A stretch of 64,000 nt of DNA from Dakarella massiliensis (GTDB lineage Bacteria; Pseudomonadota; Gammaproteobacteria; Burkholderiales; Burkholderiaceae_F): NCBI RefSeq assembly GCF_001182045.1, contig NZ_CVTY01000005.1:124001-188000 (forward strand), read 5' to 3'. The notes beneath the pieces were generated by a model. The model worked only from the letters and a program-made list of their open reading frames with translations. It did not search any database and had not been told where the DNA came from. A program made the translations under genes and the position numbers. Numbering within the stretch: position 1 is the first letter of the stretch; every line of letters starts with the position of its first letter. Shown piece by piece: positions 41,333 to 50,352 of the stretch.

Positions 41333-42037
41333 ATGAATTTTGAACAGATGCTTTTTTCCCAGGGTTTCGGCACACGGCGCGACTGCCGCGATCTGATTCT
41401 TTCAGGCGACGTTTCCTGGAACGGCGCCGTGGTTGAGGATCCGTATGAGGAGGTGGAGCCCGAGGGGAAGAGCTTCGTTGTGAAGGGCGAGACCTGGCCC
41501 TTCTTTGAAAAGGCGATCATCGCGATGAATAAGCCGGAAGGCTACGAATGCTCGATGAAGCCGTCCTTCCATCCGAGCGTTCTCACGCTGCTCCCCGCGC
41601 CGCTCCGCAACCGGAATATTCAGCCGGTCGGAAGACTGGATGAAGACACCACCGGACTCCTCATTCTGACAGACGACGGCGCTTTCCAGCATTACCTTAT
41701 CCATCCGAAGCATCATGTGGCGAAGATCTACCGCGCGGTGCTGAAGCACCCGGCGGAAGAGTCACTTGTGAAGCAGCTGCTCGGCGGCGTGCTTCTGAAG
41801 GATGAGCGGACGCCGGTCGCCGCTTCTGACTGCCGGATTACGGGTGAGCGAGAGATTGAGCTCACGCTGGAGCAGGGCAAGTATCACCAGGTGAAGCGGA
41901 TGGTGGCCGCAGCCGGGAACCGCGTTGAGACACTCACCCGTATCCAGTTTGGGGCGCTCACGCTTCCCGAGGATCTGAAGCCGGGCGAGTGGAAATGGAT
42001 CAGCAGCCGCGCTGAAATCACGGGGAAGAAGGCATGA
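41333..42037 (+). CDS. rsuA: 16S rRNA pseudouridine(516) synthase RsuA-like
   Basis: RsuA-family pseudouridine synthase of 234 residues: short N-terminal S4-like domain (FEQMLFSQGFGTRRDCRDLILSGDVSWNG), then the catalytic stretch GRLDEDTTGLLILTDDG with the nucleophilic aspartate in RLDxDTTG, KPEGYECSMKP, and KYHQVKRMVAAAGNRVETLTR. The overall order and KPxGYxCS wording are closer to RsuA (position 516 of 16S rRNA) than to RluB/E/F. The stop overlaps the start of the permease gene (ATGA). Confidence 0.87.
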   Translation: MNFEQMLFSQGFGTRRDCRDLILSGDVSWNGAVVEDPYEEVEPEGKSFVVKGETWPFFEKAIIAMNKPEGYECSMKPSFHPSVLTLLPAPLRNRNIQPVGRLDEDTTGLLILTDDGAFQHYLIHPKHHVAKIYRAVLKHPAEESLVKQLLGGVLLKDERTPVAASDCRITGEREIELTLEQGKYHQVKRMVAAAGNRVETLTRIQFGALTLPEDLKPGEWKWISSRAEITGKKA

Positions 42038-43395
42038 CGGGCGGGCGTTTCGCGAAGCTCGCGGAAGATCTGCGGGTCTATCTGACGGGTCCCAGCATCC
42101 GGATGTTTTTTCTCGGATTCAGTTCGGGGCTGCCGCTGCTTCTCGTGCTCGGAACGCTCTCCTTCAGACTGCGTGAGGCGGGAGTCGGACTCGCCACCAT
42201 CGGCTTCATGTCCTGGATCGGTCTCGTCTACGCGATGAAGTGGGCCTGGGCGCCGTTTGTCGACCGCTGTCCCATTCCGTTCCTCACGAAGCACCTCGGG
42301 CGGCGCCGGGCGTGGCTCATCGTCGCGCAGAGCTGCCTCCTTGTCGGCCTCTGCCTGATGGCGGTGATTGACCCGGCGAAGAATCTCACGGGGATCATCG
42401 CCGGTGCGCTCTTCACGGCCTTTGCTTCCGCCACGCAGGATATCGCGCTCGATGCCTATCGAATTGAAAGCGCTGACGCGAGAAGCCAGGGTGTGCTCGC
42501 GGCGTCCTATCAGTTCGGCTACCGAATCGCCATGATCTGGGCGGGAGCGGGAGCGCTAGGAGTGGCCGCGGCGGTGGCTGGGGTCGATGCCGTGGGCTAC
42601 AGCGCGAGAGCCTGGGAGATGGCGTATTTCGCGATGGCGGCCTCTGTCCTTGTCGGCATGGTGACAGTGCTTCTGTCACCGGAAAGCCCTGCGCAGACCC
42701 CGAAAGAAATCCCGGCCGCGAAGGGCCGGAGGCGGACTCCGGCTGAACTCCTGAAGGAACTTTTCCTCGCGCCGCTTTTTGATTTCTACCGCCGTTTCGG
42801 TGTCTGGACTTTTGTGCTGCTCGCGCTTGTCGCGACCTACCGGGTGTCAGACGTCGTGATGGGAATCATGGCGAACCCGTTCTACGCGGATATGGGGTTC
42901 ACGAAGGCTGAGGTCGCGGTGGTGATCAAAGTGTTCGGCATCATCATGACGCTGGCAGGCACCTTTATCGGCGGTATTGTCGTCCTGCGGATGGGGGTGA
43001 TGACCGCGCTCTTCCTTGGCGTGGTGCTGTCTGCCGCGACGAATCTCCTCTTCTCAGCGCTCGCGCTGATCGGTCACAGTGTCGCCTTCCTGACCGTGAC
43101 CGTGAGTGCTGACAATCTGGCGGGAGGGCTTGCGAGCGCCGCGTTCGTGGCGTTCCTTTCCGGTCTCACCAGCAAGGAATTCTCCGCCACGCAGTACGCG
43201 CTTCTCTCCTCCATCATGCTGCTGCTTCCGAAGGCGATCGCTGGGTTCTCCGGTCTGATGGTGGAGGGGATGGGCTACAACCGGTTCTTCATGTTCACAG
43301 CGGCGCTCAGCATCCCGGTCGCGATCCTCGTGGTGCTCGCGAAGCGCTGCGGCATGCTCTCCGCGGAGGAGAGCGCGAAACCGCCTACTCCTTGA
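42034..43395 (+). CDS. AmpG-like MFS permease (muropeptide transporter family)
   Basis: A 453-residue major facilitator protein with about 12 membrane segments. The N-terminal half (FLGFSSGLPLLLVLGTLSFRLREAGVGLATIGFMSW) and KWAWAPFVDRCPIP match AmpG, which imports anhydromuropeptides from wall recycling. DAYRIE and the DRCxxP pattern are family-like. It overlaps rsuA by 4 bp. The 3' end overlaps the convergent UPF0149 gene by 11 bp. Substrate is inferred from the family only. Confidence 0.82.
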   Translation: MTGGRFAKLAEDLRVYLTGPSIRMFFLGFSSGLPLLLVLGTLSFRLREAGVGLATIGFMSWIGLVYAMKWAWAPFVDRCPIPFLTKHLGRRRAWLIVAQSCLLVGLCLMAVIDPAKNLTGIIAGALFTAFASATQDIALDAYRIESADARSQGVLAASYQFGYRIAMIWAGAGALGVAAAVAGVDAVGYSARAWEMAYFAMAASVLVGMVTVLLSPESPAQTPKEIPAAKGRRRTPAELLKELFLAPLFDFYRRFGVWTFVLLALVATYRVSDVVMGIMANPFYADMGFTKAEVAVVIKVFGIIMTLAGTFIGGIVVLRMGVMTALFLGVVLSAATNLLFSALALIGHSVAFLTVTVSADNLAGGLASAAFVAFLSGLTSKEFSATQYALLSSIMLLLPKAIAGFSGLMVEGMGYNRFFMFTAALSIPVAILVVLAKRCGMLSAEESAKPPTP

Positions 43396-43990
43396 TCGTG
43401 AAGCCGCGGGTGACTTCCGCGATTTCCGCGACGCACGCCACGAGATCGTCGAGAGACTCTTCCGGTGTGCTTAGCGGGGAGTCGCTGTCGAGCCCCTGAA
43501 TGGTTTCCGCGAGATCGCCCTGAAGCTCAGGGGGGAGGTGACGCAGAATGCCGAGCACCGCGCCGCCGACCGCCTTGTTCTGGACGGCGCCGAGCGCCGG
43601 GAAGAGTTCCATCGAGCGAAGGAACCCGACCGCGAAAGGCGCGAGGCTGTCGCCCGCGTCCGGTTCCTCATCGTCGATCAGGATGATCGGATCGATCGGA
43701 GTCCGGGTGGAGAGACGATGGTCAATCTCTTTGTAGCGGTTGAAGAGCAGTGATTCGAGCCGGTAAAGAGAGTCCTCGTCGGCATTCTGAGGCTCCTTTC
43801 CTTCCGCGCTGACAATCCAGGGCATCCAGCGCTCGGGTAAGATCTCTTCCGGGCTCAGAAGCAGTCCTGTGAGGTAGCCGTCCGCTTCATCGGATGACAT
43901 GGCCCCGCAGTCCTCAGGCAGGCCTGCGAGCAGGTCCTCCAGCTCGACGAACTCATCATCGCTCAGGGCAGGTACGGTATTTTTTTTCAT
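43385..43990 (-). CDS. UPF0149 (YgfB/YecA) family protein
   Basis: A 201-residue acidic, all-helical-looking protein of the UPF0149 family: LEDLLAGLPEDCGAMSSDEADGYLTGLLLSPEEI (the family's DGYLTA-like motif) and PFAVGFLRSMELF. There is no C-terminal SEC-C zinc motif, so it is the YgfB type rather than YecA type. Function of the family is poorly known (YgfB in Pseudomonas is linked to AmpG/AmpC-related control). It lies convergent to and overlapping an AmpG-like gene, a possibly meaningful pairing. Confidence 0.82.
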   Translation of the reverse strand: MKKNTVPALSDDEFVELEDLLAGLPEDCGAMSSDEADGYLTGLLLSPEEILPERWMPWIVSAEGKEPQNADEDSLYRLESLLFNRYKEIDHRLSTRTPIDPIILIDDEEPDAGDSLAPFAVGFLRSMELFPALGAVQNKAVGGAVLGILRHLPPELQGDLAETIQGLDSDSPLSTPEESLDDLVACVAEIAEVTRGFTIKE

Positions 43991-44048
43991 AAGATCGATG
44001 CGCTCCGGCAGTTTTGGATGTCTTGTATTTTGAATTAGAGGTTAGTGT

Positions 44049-44456
44049 ATGGCATTAGTTCGGTTTCATTCCAAGGCGGGTGGAGATTTCTTTTTCATGC
44101 CGGACACCCAGAAGCAGGTTTTCAAGGTGCTGGGGCGCCCCTGTACGGCAAGCGGTGCCATTTCTCCTGAAGAAGCGAAGGAGTGGATTGCCATTCTGGA
44201 GAATGCCATCAGCCGCGAAAAGGCTGACGATAAGAAGCGTGAGGAGGATCGGAAAGCCCGCGCGAAGCGTGTGGCGGAATCTTTCCGCACGCAGGCAGTG
44301 CATCCGGCGTCGCTTTTTGATGAAGAGGAGAAACTTGAAGAGGAAGACCGCGTGCAGCGATCCCATATTCCTCTCGGGGCCCGCGCCTATCCTCTGCTTC
44401 AGCTCCTGAAAGCCGCGGTTGAGGAAAACGAAATGGTGATGTGGGGCGTGCCTTAG
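44049..44456 (+). CDS. DUF1840 family protein
   Basis: A 135-residue protein that matches the betaproteobacterial DUF1840 pattern: an N-terminal MALVRFHSKAGGDFFFMPDTQKQVFKVLG, a charged helical middle (EKADDKKREEDRKARAKRVAESFRTQ) and C-terminal GARAYPLLQLLKAAVEENEMVMWGV. Function unknown. Its stop codon (TAG) overlaps the stop of the convergent response-regulator gene (TAA), sharing two bases. Confidence 0.83.
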   Translation: MALVRFHSKAGGDFFFMPDTQKQVFKVLGRPCTASGAISPEEAKEWIAILENAISREKADDKKREEDRKARAKRVAESFRTQAVHPASLFDEEEKLEEEDRVQRSHIPLGARAYPLLQLLKAAVEENEMVMWGVP

Positions 44457-45109
44457 GCCGTCTTTTCCTTCGCGGGGAGAGCGATCTCCAGCTGCTTCAG
44501 CTTGCGGTAGAGATGAGTCCGTTCGAGCCCTGTCCGGGCGGCTACCTTCGACATGGAGTAACTCTCTTCCTCCAGTACGCTCTGCAGATAGAGCTTTTCG
44601 AATGAGTCACGGGCTTCCCGGAGTTCAAGCGTAAAGGGGATCGTGGCGAGCTCGTTTCCATTGTGGCCGTAAACCACGGCCTTCGCTTCCGATGACTCGG
44701 AGTGTTCCTCCGCGTTCTGCTGCTGGGACTCTGTGTCGGATGGAGGTTCCTGTGCGAGAGCATTCGCGACAGAAGTCAGCAGGCGCTGCATGGAGATCGG
44801 TTTCTCGAGGAAATCAAAGGCGCCGAACTTTGTTGCCTCCACGGCAGTATCAATGGTTGCGTGTCCGGACATCATGATGACCGGACAGTGGATCAGATGC
44901 TGGGAGGAAAGCTCGCGCAGCAGCGTGACGCCATCCGTATCCGGCATCCAGATGTCGAGCAGAATCAGGTCAAGCGGATTCTCTTCAATCAGCTTCCTCG
45001 CCTGCCCGGCATCCTCAGCGGTGAGCACATCGTGTCCCTCATCCTCCAGGATCTCCGAGAGCAGTTCCCGAATGCCGACCTCGTCGTCCACTACCAGAAG
45101 TTTTGCCAT
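44453..45109 (-). CDS. NtrX-like response regulator lacking the AAA+ domain
   Basis: A 218-residue response regulator: N-terminal receiver (residues 1-120) with the acidic pair near D8-D9, the phospho-acceptor D52 in LILLDIWMPD and the conserved K in FLEKPISM; then a charged linker and a Fis-type helix-turn-helix at the C-terminus (SMSKVAARTGLERTHLYRKLKQLEI, about 185-208). NtrX proper has a sigma-54 AAA+ ATPase between these; here that domain is absent, so it cannot act as an enhancer-binding activator in the usual way. It follows the sensor kinase by 23 bp. Confidence 0.88.
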   Translation of the reverse strand: MAKLLVVDDEVGIRELLSEILEDEGHDVLTAEDAGQARKLIEENPLDLILLDIWMPDTDGVTLLRELSSQHLIHCPVIMMSGHATIDTAVEATKFGAFDFLEKPISMQRLLTSVANALAQEPPSDTESQQQNAEEHSESSEAKAVVYGHNGNELATIPFTLELREARDSFEKLYLQSVLEEESYSMSKVAARTGLERTHLYRKLKQLEIALPAKEKTA

Positions 45110-45132
45110 CTGTTGCTCCTTAAAGCCGTGCG

Positions 45133-47424
45133 TCAGCTGTCCTGACTGACCCTGAATGCGATAGTGACCAGTGCACCGCAGACACGGCCTTCCTGATCGG
45201 TTCGATTGGCGATTTTGATATCCGCCTTGTGTTCATCCACGATCTTCTTCACCATCGGCAGGCCGAGACCCGTGCCGGTCGCCTTCGTCGTGATGTACGG
45301 TTCGAAGGACTTGTGAAGAATCGTGGGCGAGAACCCGGTCCCATTGTCGGCCACCCGCAGAAGAACTCCGGTCGTCCGGCCGCCGTCCTTCATTGCTTCA
45401 GTCGAGATCACCACTTTGCCGTCTGTCCGGCCGGACATCGCGTCGAGCGAATTGCTGACCAGATTGTGCAGCACCTGCCGCAGCTGAGCCTCATCCGCAT
45501 AGATCCGGGGAATCGACGGATCGACCTGGACGGTGACCGGTTTCCCTGCCTGCCGGTAGAGATCTCCGACATCATCCAGCAGCGCATTAAGGTCTGTCGG
45601 CAGCAGTACGGCGGGCGGCAGTTTCGCGTAGTTGCGGAAGTCATCCACCATCTGCTTCATAGCGGAAACCTGCGTCACGATTGTCGAAATGCTCTTCGAC
45701 AGCAGCTTGGAATCCGCCTCATTCAGTTTACCGGAGAGCTTCATTTCGAGCCGCTCGGCAGCCAGCTGAATCGGGGTGAGCGGGTTCTTGATTTCGTGCG
45801 CGAGGCGCCGCGCGACTTCGCCCCAGGCCATGGCGCGCTGCCCCGAGATCACCTGAGTCATATCGTCGATCACAAGCACCAGTCCGTCAAGCGGCACAGG
45901 CTGCGAGAGATGCAGGTGAGAGGCGCGGACAAAAAGCGTAATGGGAGTCTGGGAGCCGATCCGCGCGAGTTCAATCTCGCGGTGAAAGTCCTTGGTCTCT
46001 TCAGACGGATGCGAGGGTTCGGTGAGGAGGTTTGCGATCACCGAGCAGATCTGCGGCGCCACGGTTTTGAGCGACGCGTCTTTGGCCGCGATATCGGATC
46101 CCAGAATGCGGGCGGCGCCTTCATTCGCTGTGACGATAGTCATGTCACGGTCGATCACAACAACGCCTGATGAAAGGTTCGAAAGGACGCTTTCCAGATA
46201 CTGGCTTGTCTGCTCCAGCTGTTCGGTTCTCGTCCGGACTTTCTTCTGCGCTTCGGCGAGCTGCCCGATCATGTCATTAAAGGACTGCGTGAGCATGTTG
46301 ATCTCATCGCTGCCTGAGAATTCGTGAATCGGACTCAGATTGCCGCCGGCAACACGTCTCGTGCCGCGGGCGAGCTGCCGCAGCGGATCCACCATCATCT
46401 GGGCGTAGGCGATCGCGGCGATGAAAGCCCCGAGGACCGCCATCAGCATGCTGACCGTGAGTGACGCTTTGAAAAGCGAGCGGAGGCTGTCGCGGCTCAG
46501 CACAAGCTCCTGATAGTCACGGAAGCCATTTGTGACGGAGGAAATGTTTTTCTCCAGCTCCGCCGGGAGCGGTTCCTGCGCGATCAGATAGTAGGAGTTC
46601 GGCTTCAGCTGCGTGAGTCCCGGTTTCTGAACGCGTCGTTTCGGTGCGTCAGGATCCTCAGGCTCCCAGCTGAGACCGAGAGCCGAGTCCTGGATCGCGA
46701 TCGGCGCGATCGCGAGAATGTGGATTGTCGGGTCAGAAACGGAAGAGTCCTCGGACTGCTCCTCGAGCAGCGAAGAGTAGGAACCGCGGAGCCGGGCGAC
46801 CGACAGGTATTCGGCTGCAGGCATCTGGATTTTCAGTGTCGGACTGGTCAGTGCGGTCGTCAGAATTTCGCCCTTGCCGTTCGCGATCATGACGTTCGTG
46901 AGACCGTAGCGCTCGCGGAGGCGCGGGAGATCGATTTTCCACTCAAACTGAGGCTGATCGGCGAGTGCGTAGCCAAGAATCCGCACGCGTTCCGCGGTCT
47001 GTTTCCGGAGATTTGCGAGCGCGGTGCGTGACAGGTTGACGCCCGAGTCGAGCGCGTGTTCCACCCGGACATTGAACCAGGAGTCAATGGAGCGGCCGAT
47101 GAAACGCGAGGACACTGCGTAGAGCAGCAGGCAGGGGAGAACCGCGATCAGCGTGATCTGGATCGTCAGCCGGAGCGTCATCTGGGAGCCGAACTGATGG
47201 CGGCGCCATTGCAGGAAGAGCCGGATGCAGAGCCAGGCGGTCAGAATGACGAGCACGGAGGCCGCCACGAGGTTCAGCACCATGAGCACGAGGAAGTACC
47301 GGTCCAGCAGGCTCGAATTGGTACTCGCGATCACGAGCAGCGCTACCAGCGCGATGACAGTGAGCGGGACGGCGAAGAAGATCTGGCGGTAGGCCTTGGA
47401 AACTCTGGAAGTATCCGTCTTCAT
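45133..47424 (-). CDS. NtrY-like sensor histidine kinase
   Basis: A 763-residue membrane sensor kinase of the NtrY type: N-terminal membrane segments (VIALVALLVIASTN..., LVLMVLNLVAASVLVILTAWL, and IQITLIAVLPCLLLYAVSS), a periplasmic part, a further membrane segment, HAMP (MVDPLRQLARGTRRVAGG), PAS (LSSGVVVIDRDMTIVTANEGAARILG), the phospho-acceptor helix RRLAHEIKNPLTPIQLAAERLE with the catalytic histidine, and a GHKL domain (NLVSNSLDA, DNGTGFS, TGLGLPMVKKIVDEH). It is coupled to the DUF4390 gene upstream and followed by its regulator. In relatives the NtrYX pair senses nitrogen/redox state; the signal here is unknown. Confidence 0.9.
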   Translation of the reverse strand: MKTDTSRVSKAYRQIFFAVPLTVIALVALLVIASTNSSLLDRYFLVLMVLNLVAASVLVILTAWLCIRLFLQWRRHQFGSQMTLRLTIQITLIAVLPCLLLYAVSSRFIGRSIDSWFNVRVEHALDSGVNLSRTALANLRKQTAERVRILGYALADQPQFEWKIDLPRLRERYGLTNVMIANGKGEILTTALTSPTLKIQMPAAEYLSVARLRGSYSSLLEEQSEDSSVSDPTIHILAIAPIAIQDSALGLSWEPEDPDAPKRRVQKPGLTQLKPNSYYLIAQEPLPAELEKNISSVTNGFRDYQELVLSRDSLRSLFKASLTVSMLMAVLGAFIAAIAYAQMMVDPLRQLARGTRRVAGGNLSPIHEFSGSDEINMLTQSFNDMIGQLAEAQKKVRTRTEQLEQTSQYLESVLSNLSSGVVVIDRDMTIVTANEGAARILGSDIAAKDASLKTVAPQICSVIANLLTEPSHPSEETKDFHREIELARIGSQTPITLFVRASHLHLSQPVPLDGLVLVIDDMTQVISGQRAMAWGEVARRLAHEIKNPLTPIQLAAERLEMKLSGKLNEADSKLLSKSISTIVTQVSAMKQMVDDFRNYAKLPPAVLLPTDLNALLDDVGDLYRQAGKPVTVQVDPSIPRIYADEAQLRQVLHNLVSNSLDAMSGRTDGKVVISTEAMKDGGRTTGVLLRVADNGTGFSPTILHKSFEPYITTKATGTGLGLPMVKKIVDEHKADIKIANRTDQEGRVCGALVTIAFRVSQDS

Positions 47425-48020
47425 GGCGACACCACTGACGGCGAAATCGGAATGCTGACCCAGTCAGAGGTGAGATCCCAGTCGGCGGCACCGAGCTGGA
47501 GCGGACGCGGCAGCCGGCCCCGGTCAAGCCGGAACCTGAGACGGGCTGAGTAGTCCTGGAAGCTGCCGGAAATCGTTCTCGGACCCGCAACGTTCCAGTG
47601 CCGGATGGCGGCGAGCGTACTCAGCGCATCCTGAAGCGAGGAGAAGGAGAGCGAGAGGCCGTTTCCTCCCAGGTGATACTTGCGTGTGAGAAGGCTGTAG
47701 GTGAGCCTCTTCGTTGTAGAAGCGGAGGCCACTTCCTTATCGGTCCAGTACCAGCGCTTCTTCGTGAGCTCGAACTCGGTGACGAAGTAAAGCGCCACGC
47801 CGCGTTTCAGGGACTCCTCAGCCTGAGTCGGCAAATGCAGGGCAAAGTTGGCATTGAGGTAGAGCCCGGGAGTTTCTCCCGGGGCCTCCTTGGTGAGATT
47901 CCCCGAGGTGTAGAAAATGCCTGCCTCAACCGCGCCGGACGCAGTCGGCCACGCGGCTGCGGTAAGCGCGGCCGCGAGGATGAAAAGGAATCTCTGCAGA
48001 ACCGATGCGATGTTTGCCAT
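47421..48020 (-). CDS. DUF4390 domain exported protein
   Basis: A 199-residue protein with an N-terminal signal-like segment (FLFILAAALTAAAWPTASGAVEAG), beta-rich body (LYLNANFALHLPTQAEESLKRGVALYFVTEFELTKKRWYW, LTRKYHLGGNGLSLSF) typical of DUF4390. In betaproteobacteria this family stands between rsmB and the NtrY-like kinase, as here, and its start is 10 bp from rsmB while its stop overlaps the kinase start (ATGA). Function unknown; a periplasmic role linked with the sensor is an inference from position. Confidence 0.82.
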   Translation of the reverse strand: MANIASVLQRFLFILAAALTAAAWPTASGAVEAGIFYTSGNLTKEAPGETPGLYLNANFALHLPTQAEESLKRGVALYFVTEFELTKKRWYWTDKEVASASTTKRLTYSLLTRKYHLGGNGLSLSFSSLQDALSTLAAIRHWNVAGPRTISGSFQDYSARLRFRLDRGRLPRPLQLGAADWDLTSDWVSIPISPSVVSP

Positions 48021-48030
48021 TGTGGCCTGC

Positions 48031-49332
48031 TTAGTTGTTCCGGTACTTGATCAGCGCGATGAAGTAGCCGTCGTGTACCAGAGGTTCTTCGGTCCAGTCG
48101 CCCGACAGATCCTCATGCGGCATGAGGAGACGGGGCGGCACGGGGCAGTAAGCCTCGGGATGGCGGCGCAGGAAGCTTTCGATCTGCAGCTTGCCTTCTT
48201 CGGGGAAGACCGAGCAGACGCAGTAGAGCAGTCGTCCATCCTTCTTCACCAGAGGCCAGAGCGTTTCGAGCAGCTGCTTCTGCGTGCGCGACATCCGGGA
48301 GACATCGTGCTCGACATGCTGCCAGGGGATGTCGGGGTGACGGCGCGCGACGCCGCTCGCTGTGCAGGGCGCGTCAAGCAGAATTGCGTCAAATTTCCTG
48401 CGGTCCCACCAGGAGTGAATATCCGCAGCATCCGCGTTCCGGACCGTCGCTTCGAGTCCGAGGCGTTTCAGGTTCTCGTGAATCGCTTCAGTCCGGGACG
48501 GGCTGATTTCCACTGCCGTGAGTTCGATATCGGCGAGTTCCAGCATGTGGGTCGACTTGCCGCCAGGTGCCGCGCAGGCGTCGAGCACAATCTCTCCGTC
48601 CTTCGGGTCAAGCGTCTGTACTGCAAGCTGGCTGCCGGCATCCTGCACCGAGACCACGCCTTCGGCGAAACCCGGAATCTCGCGGACCGGGAGCGCTTCC
48701 TTCAGTGTGACGGCGTACATACCGGAGCGATAGGCTTCGATTCCGGCCTTCTTCAGTTCCGCGATATAGGCGTCCGCGTTCGTCTTCCGGGCGTTCACGT
48801 GGAGCGTCAGGGGAGCCTTCGACTGCTGAAGCTCAAGCACGTCCTTCGCGGCTTTCCCCATCGACTTCTTGTAGCGGCTGTACCACCAGTCCGGAATATT
48901 GAACCGGACAGACTCCTGCTCGCCGAGCCACTCCATCAGGGAGTCGCGTTCGCGGCCGAAGCGGCGGAGAATCGCGTTGATGAAGCCTGCGCTCGGGCGG
49001 GTCGAGGGATTCTCGCGGGCGGCTTTCACCGCCTGATCCACAGTGACGAAGTCCTTATCCGGATGCTCGATCATGCGGGCAATCGCGGTTTCGAGCAGCG
49101 CCGTGACGGGCTGCGCGGGAGGACGGTTCGCGAAGTGTTCGATCACCTTCCAGGAGGCCGCCAGATGACGGACCGTATCGTAGGAGACCGCCTGAATGGC
49201 AGCCCGCAGCACGGGATCTTCCACATTCTTCAGATCCCGCTCAAGCGCATGGTCGAGGCTGTGCCCCTCCATCATCGCCTGCTGGATGTCGAGCGAATGC
49301 AGAAAAACTGTTGCTAAGTTTGCAGAACTCAT
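48031..49332 (-). CDS. rsmB: 16S rRNA (cytosine967-C5)-methyltransferase RsmB
   Basis: Methylates C967 of 16S rRNA. The 433 residues have a NusB-like RNA-binding domain at the N-terminus (to about 140) and a SAM domain with ACAAPGGKSTHMLEL, DAPCTASGVARRHPDIPWQ (first cysteine) and CVCSVFPEEGK (catalytic cysteine). Its start overlaps the fmt stop by 4 bp (ATGA), so the fmt-rsmB pair is translationally coupled, as in E. coli. Confidence 0.95.
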   Translation of the reverse strand: MSSANLATVFLHSLDIQQAMMEGHSLDHALERDLKNVEDPVLRAAIQAVSYDTVRHLAASWKVIEHFANRPPAQPVTALLETAIARMIEHPDKDFVTVDQAVKAARENPSTRPSAGFINAILRRFGRERDSLMEWLGEQESVRFNIPDWWYSRYKKSMGKAAKDVLELQQSKAPLTLHVNARKTNADAYIAELKKAGIEAYRSGMYAVTLKEALPVREIPGFAEGVVSVQDAGSQLAVQTLDPKDGEIVLDACAAPGGKSTHMLELADIELTAVEISPSRTEAIHENLKRLGLEATVRNADAADIHSWWDRRKFDAILLDAPCTASGVARRHPDIPWQHVEHDVSRMSRTQKQLLETLWPLVKKDGRLLYCVCSVFPEEGKLQIESFLRRHPEAYCPVPPRLLMPHEDLSGDWTEEPLVHDGYFIALIKYRNN

Positions 49333-50294
49333 TTAAACGTCTCCCCCACTTTCAAAGGAAAACTCTGCAGGAACTGTCGCCAGTTCATGCGGCCCTTGCC
49401 CGGCTTCTGAAGCATTGTGGCGCGGATCGCCCCGATGCCGGCGGCAATGACGATGCCGTCGTCGATCGACACGATGGACCCCGGTGCGGCGTCATCCGTT
49501 TCAAGCTTCACGGATTCGGCCTCCCAGAATTTGATAGTCGTGTCATGAATGACCGAAGTGGATGTCGGGAAGGGATTGAACGCCCGGATGCGGCGGCAGA
49601 TGAGTCCCGAGCTCGATTCCCAGTCAATGTGGGCCTCGGACTTCATCACTTTTTCGGCGTAATTGGCGCCATCCTCCGGCTGAGGCGTGAAGGTGAGCGC
49701 GTCGGGCGTCTGCAGATCTTTCAGCAGCAGTTCGGTGCCGAGAGAGGCGAGACGCTCGGTGAGCGTTGTGGTGGTGTCAGTGTCCTCGATATCGGTGTAG
49801 ACCGTGTCGATCATCGGACCCGTATCGAGCCCGGCCTCCATCTTCATCAGCGTGACGCCGGTCTGGGGGTCACCTGCCTCAATAGCGCGGGTCACCGGAG
49901 CCGCGCCTCTCCAGCGGGGGAGAAGGCTCGCGTGCAGGTTGACCGCCTTGATGGCGTGATCCGGACCGATGCCTGCCGGCATATCGAGCACCGACTGCGG
50001 AAGGATGAGCCCATAGGCCGCGACAACCAGCAGATCAGCCTTCTGGGCAGCAATCAGATCCTGTGCCTTCTGGGCCTCTTCGCCGCCTTTTTTCAGGCTG
50101 AGCGTAACCGGGGTGGCAACAGGAATATCATGAGCTAAAGCAAGGGTTTTGACGGCGCTCGGCGTGAGTTTCATGCCGCGTCCCGATGCACGGTCCGGCT
50201 GTGTGAGAACCAGACAGACCTCGTGTTCAGATTCAATCAGTCCCTTAAGGGCTGTTGCGGCAAATTCAGGTGTTCCAGCAAAAATAATTTTCAT
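49329..50294 (-). CDS. fmt: Methionyl-tRNA formyltransferase
   Basis: Formylates initiator Met-tRNA. The 321 residues show KIIFAGTPEFAATALKGLI, the SLLPRWRGAAPVTRAI motif (with NLHASLLP preceding), GLDTGPMI and the C-terminal OB-like domain (FNPFPTSTSVIHD). It is first in the minus-strand run fmt-rsmB-DUF4390-ntrY-regulator. In related genomes def lies next to fmt; here a broken hydrolase gene on the opposite strand separates them. Confidence 0.96.
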   Translation of the reverse strand: MKIIFAGTPEFAATALKGLIESEHEVCLVLTQPDRASGRGMKLTPSAVKTLALAHDIPVATPVTLSLKKGGEEAQKAQDLIAAQKADLLVVAAYGLILPQSVLDMPAGIGPDHAIKAVNLHASLLPRWRGAAPVTRAIEAGDPQTGVTLMKMEAGLDTGPMIDTVYTDIEDTDTTTTLTERLASLGTELLLKDLQTPDALTFTPQPEDGANYAEKVMKSEAHIDWESSSGLICRRIRAFNPFPTSTSVIHDTTIKFWEAESVKLETDDAAPGSIVSIDDGIVIAAGIGAIRATMLQKPGKGRMNWRQFLQSFPLKVGETFK

Positions 50295-50352
50295 GTCAGA
50301 CCAGGATGCTTACCTGCTCATGGAATGGTTAACTTAGGTTCTATTGTAGAAA

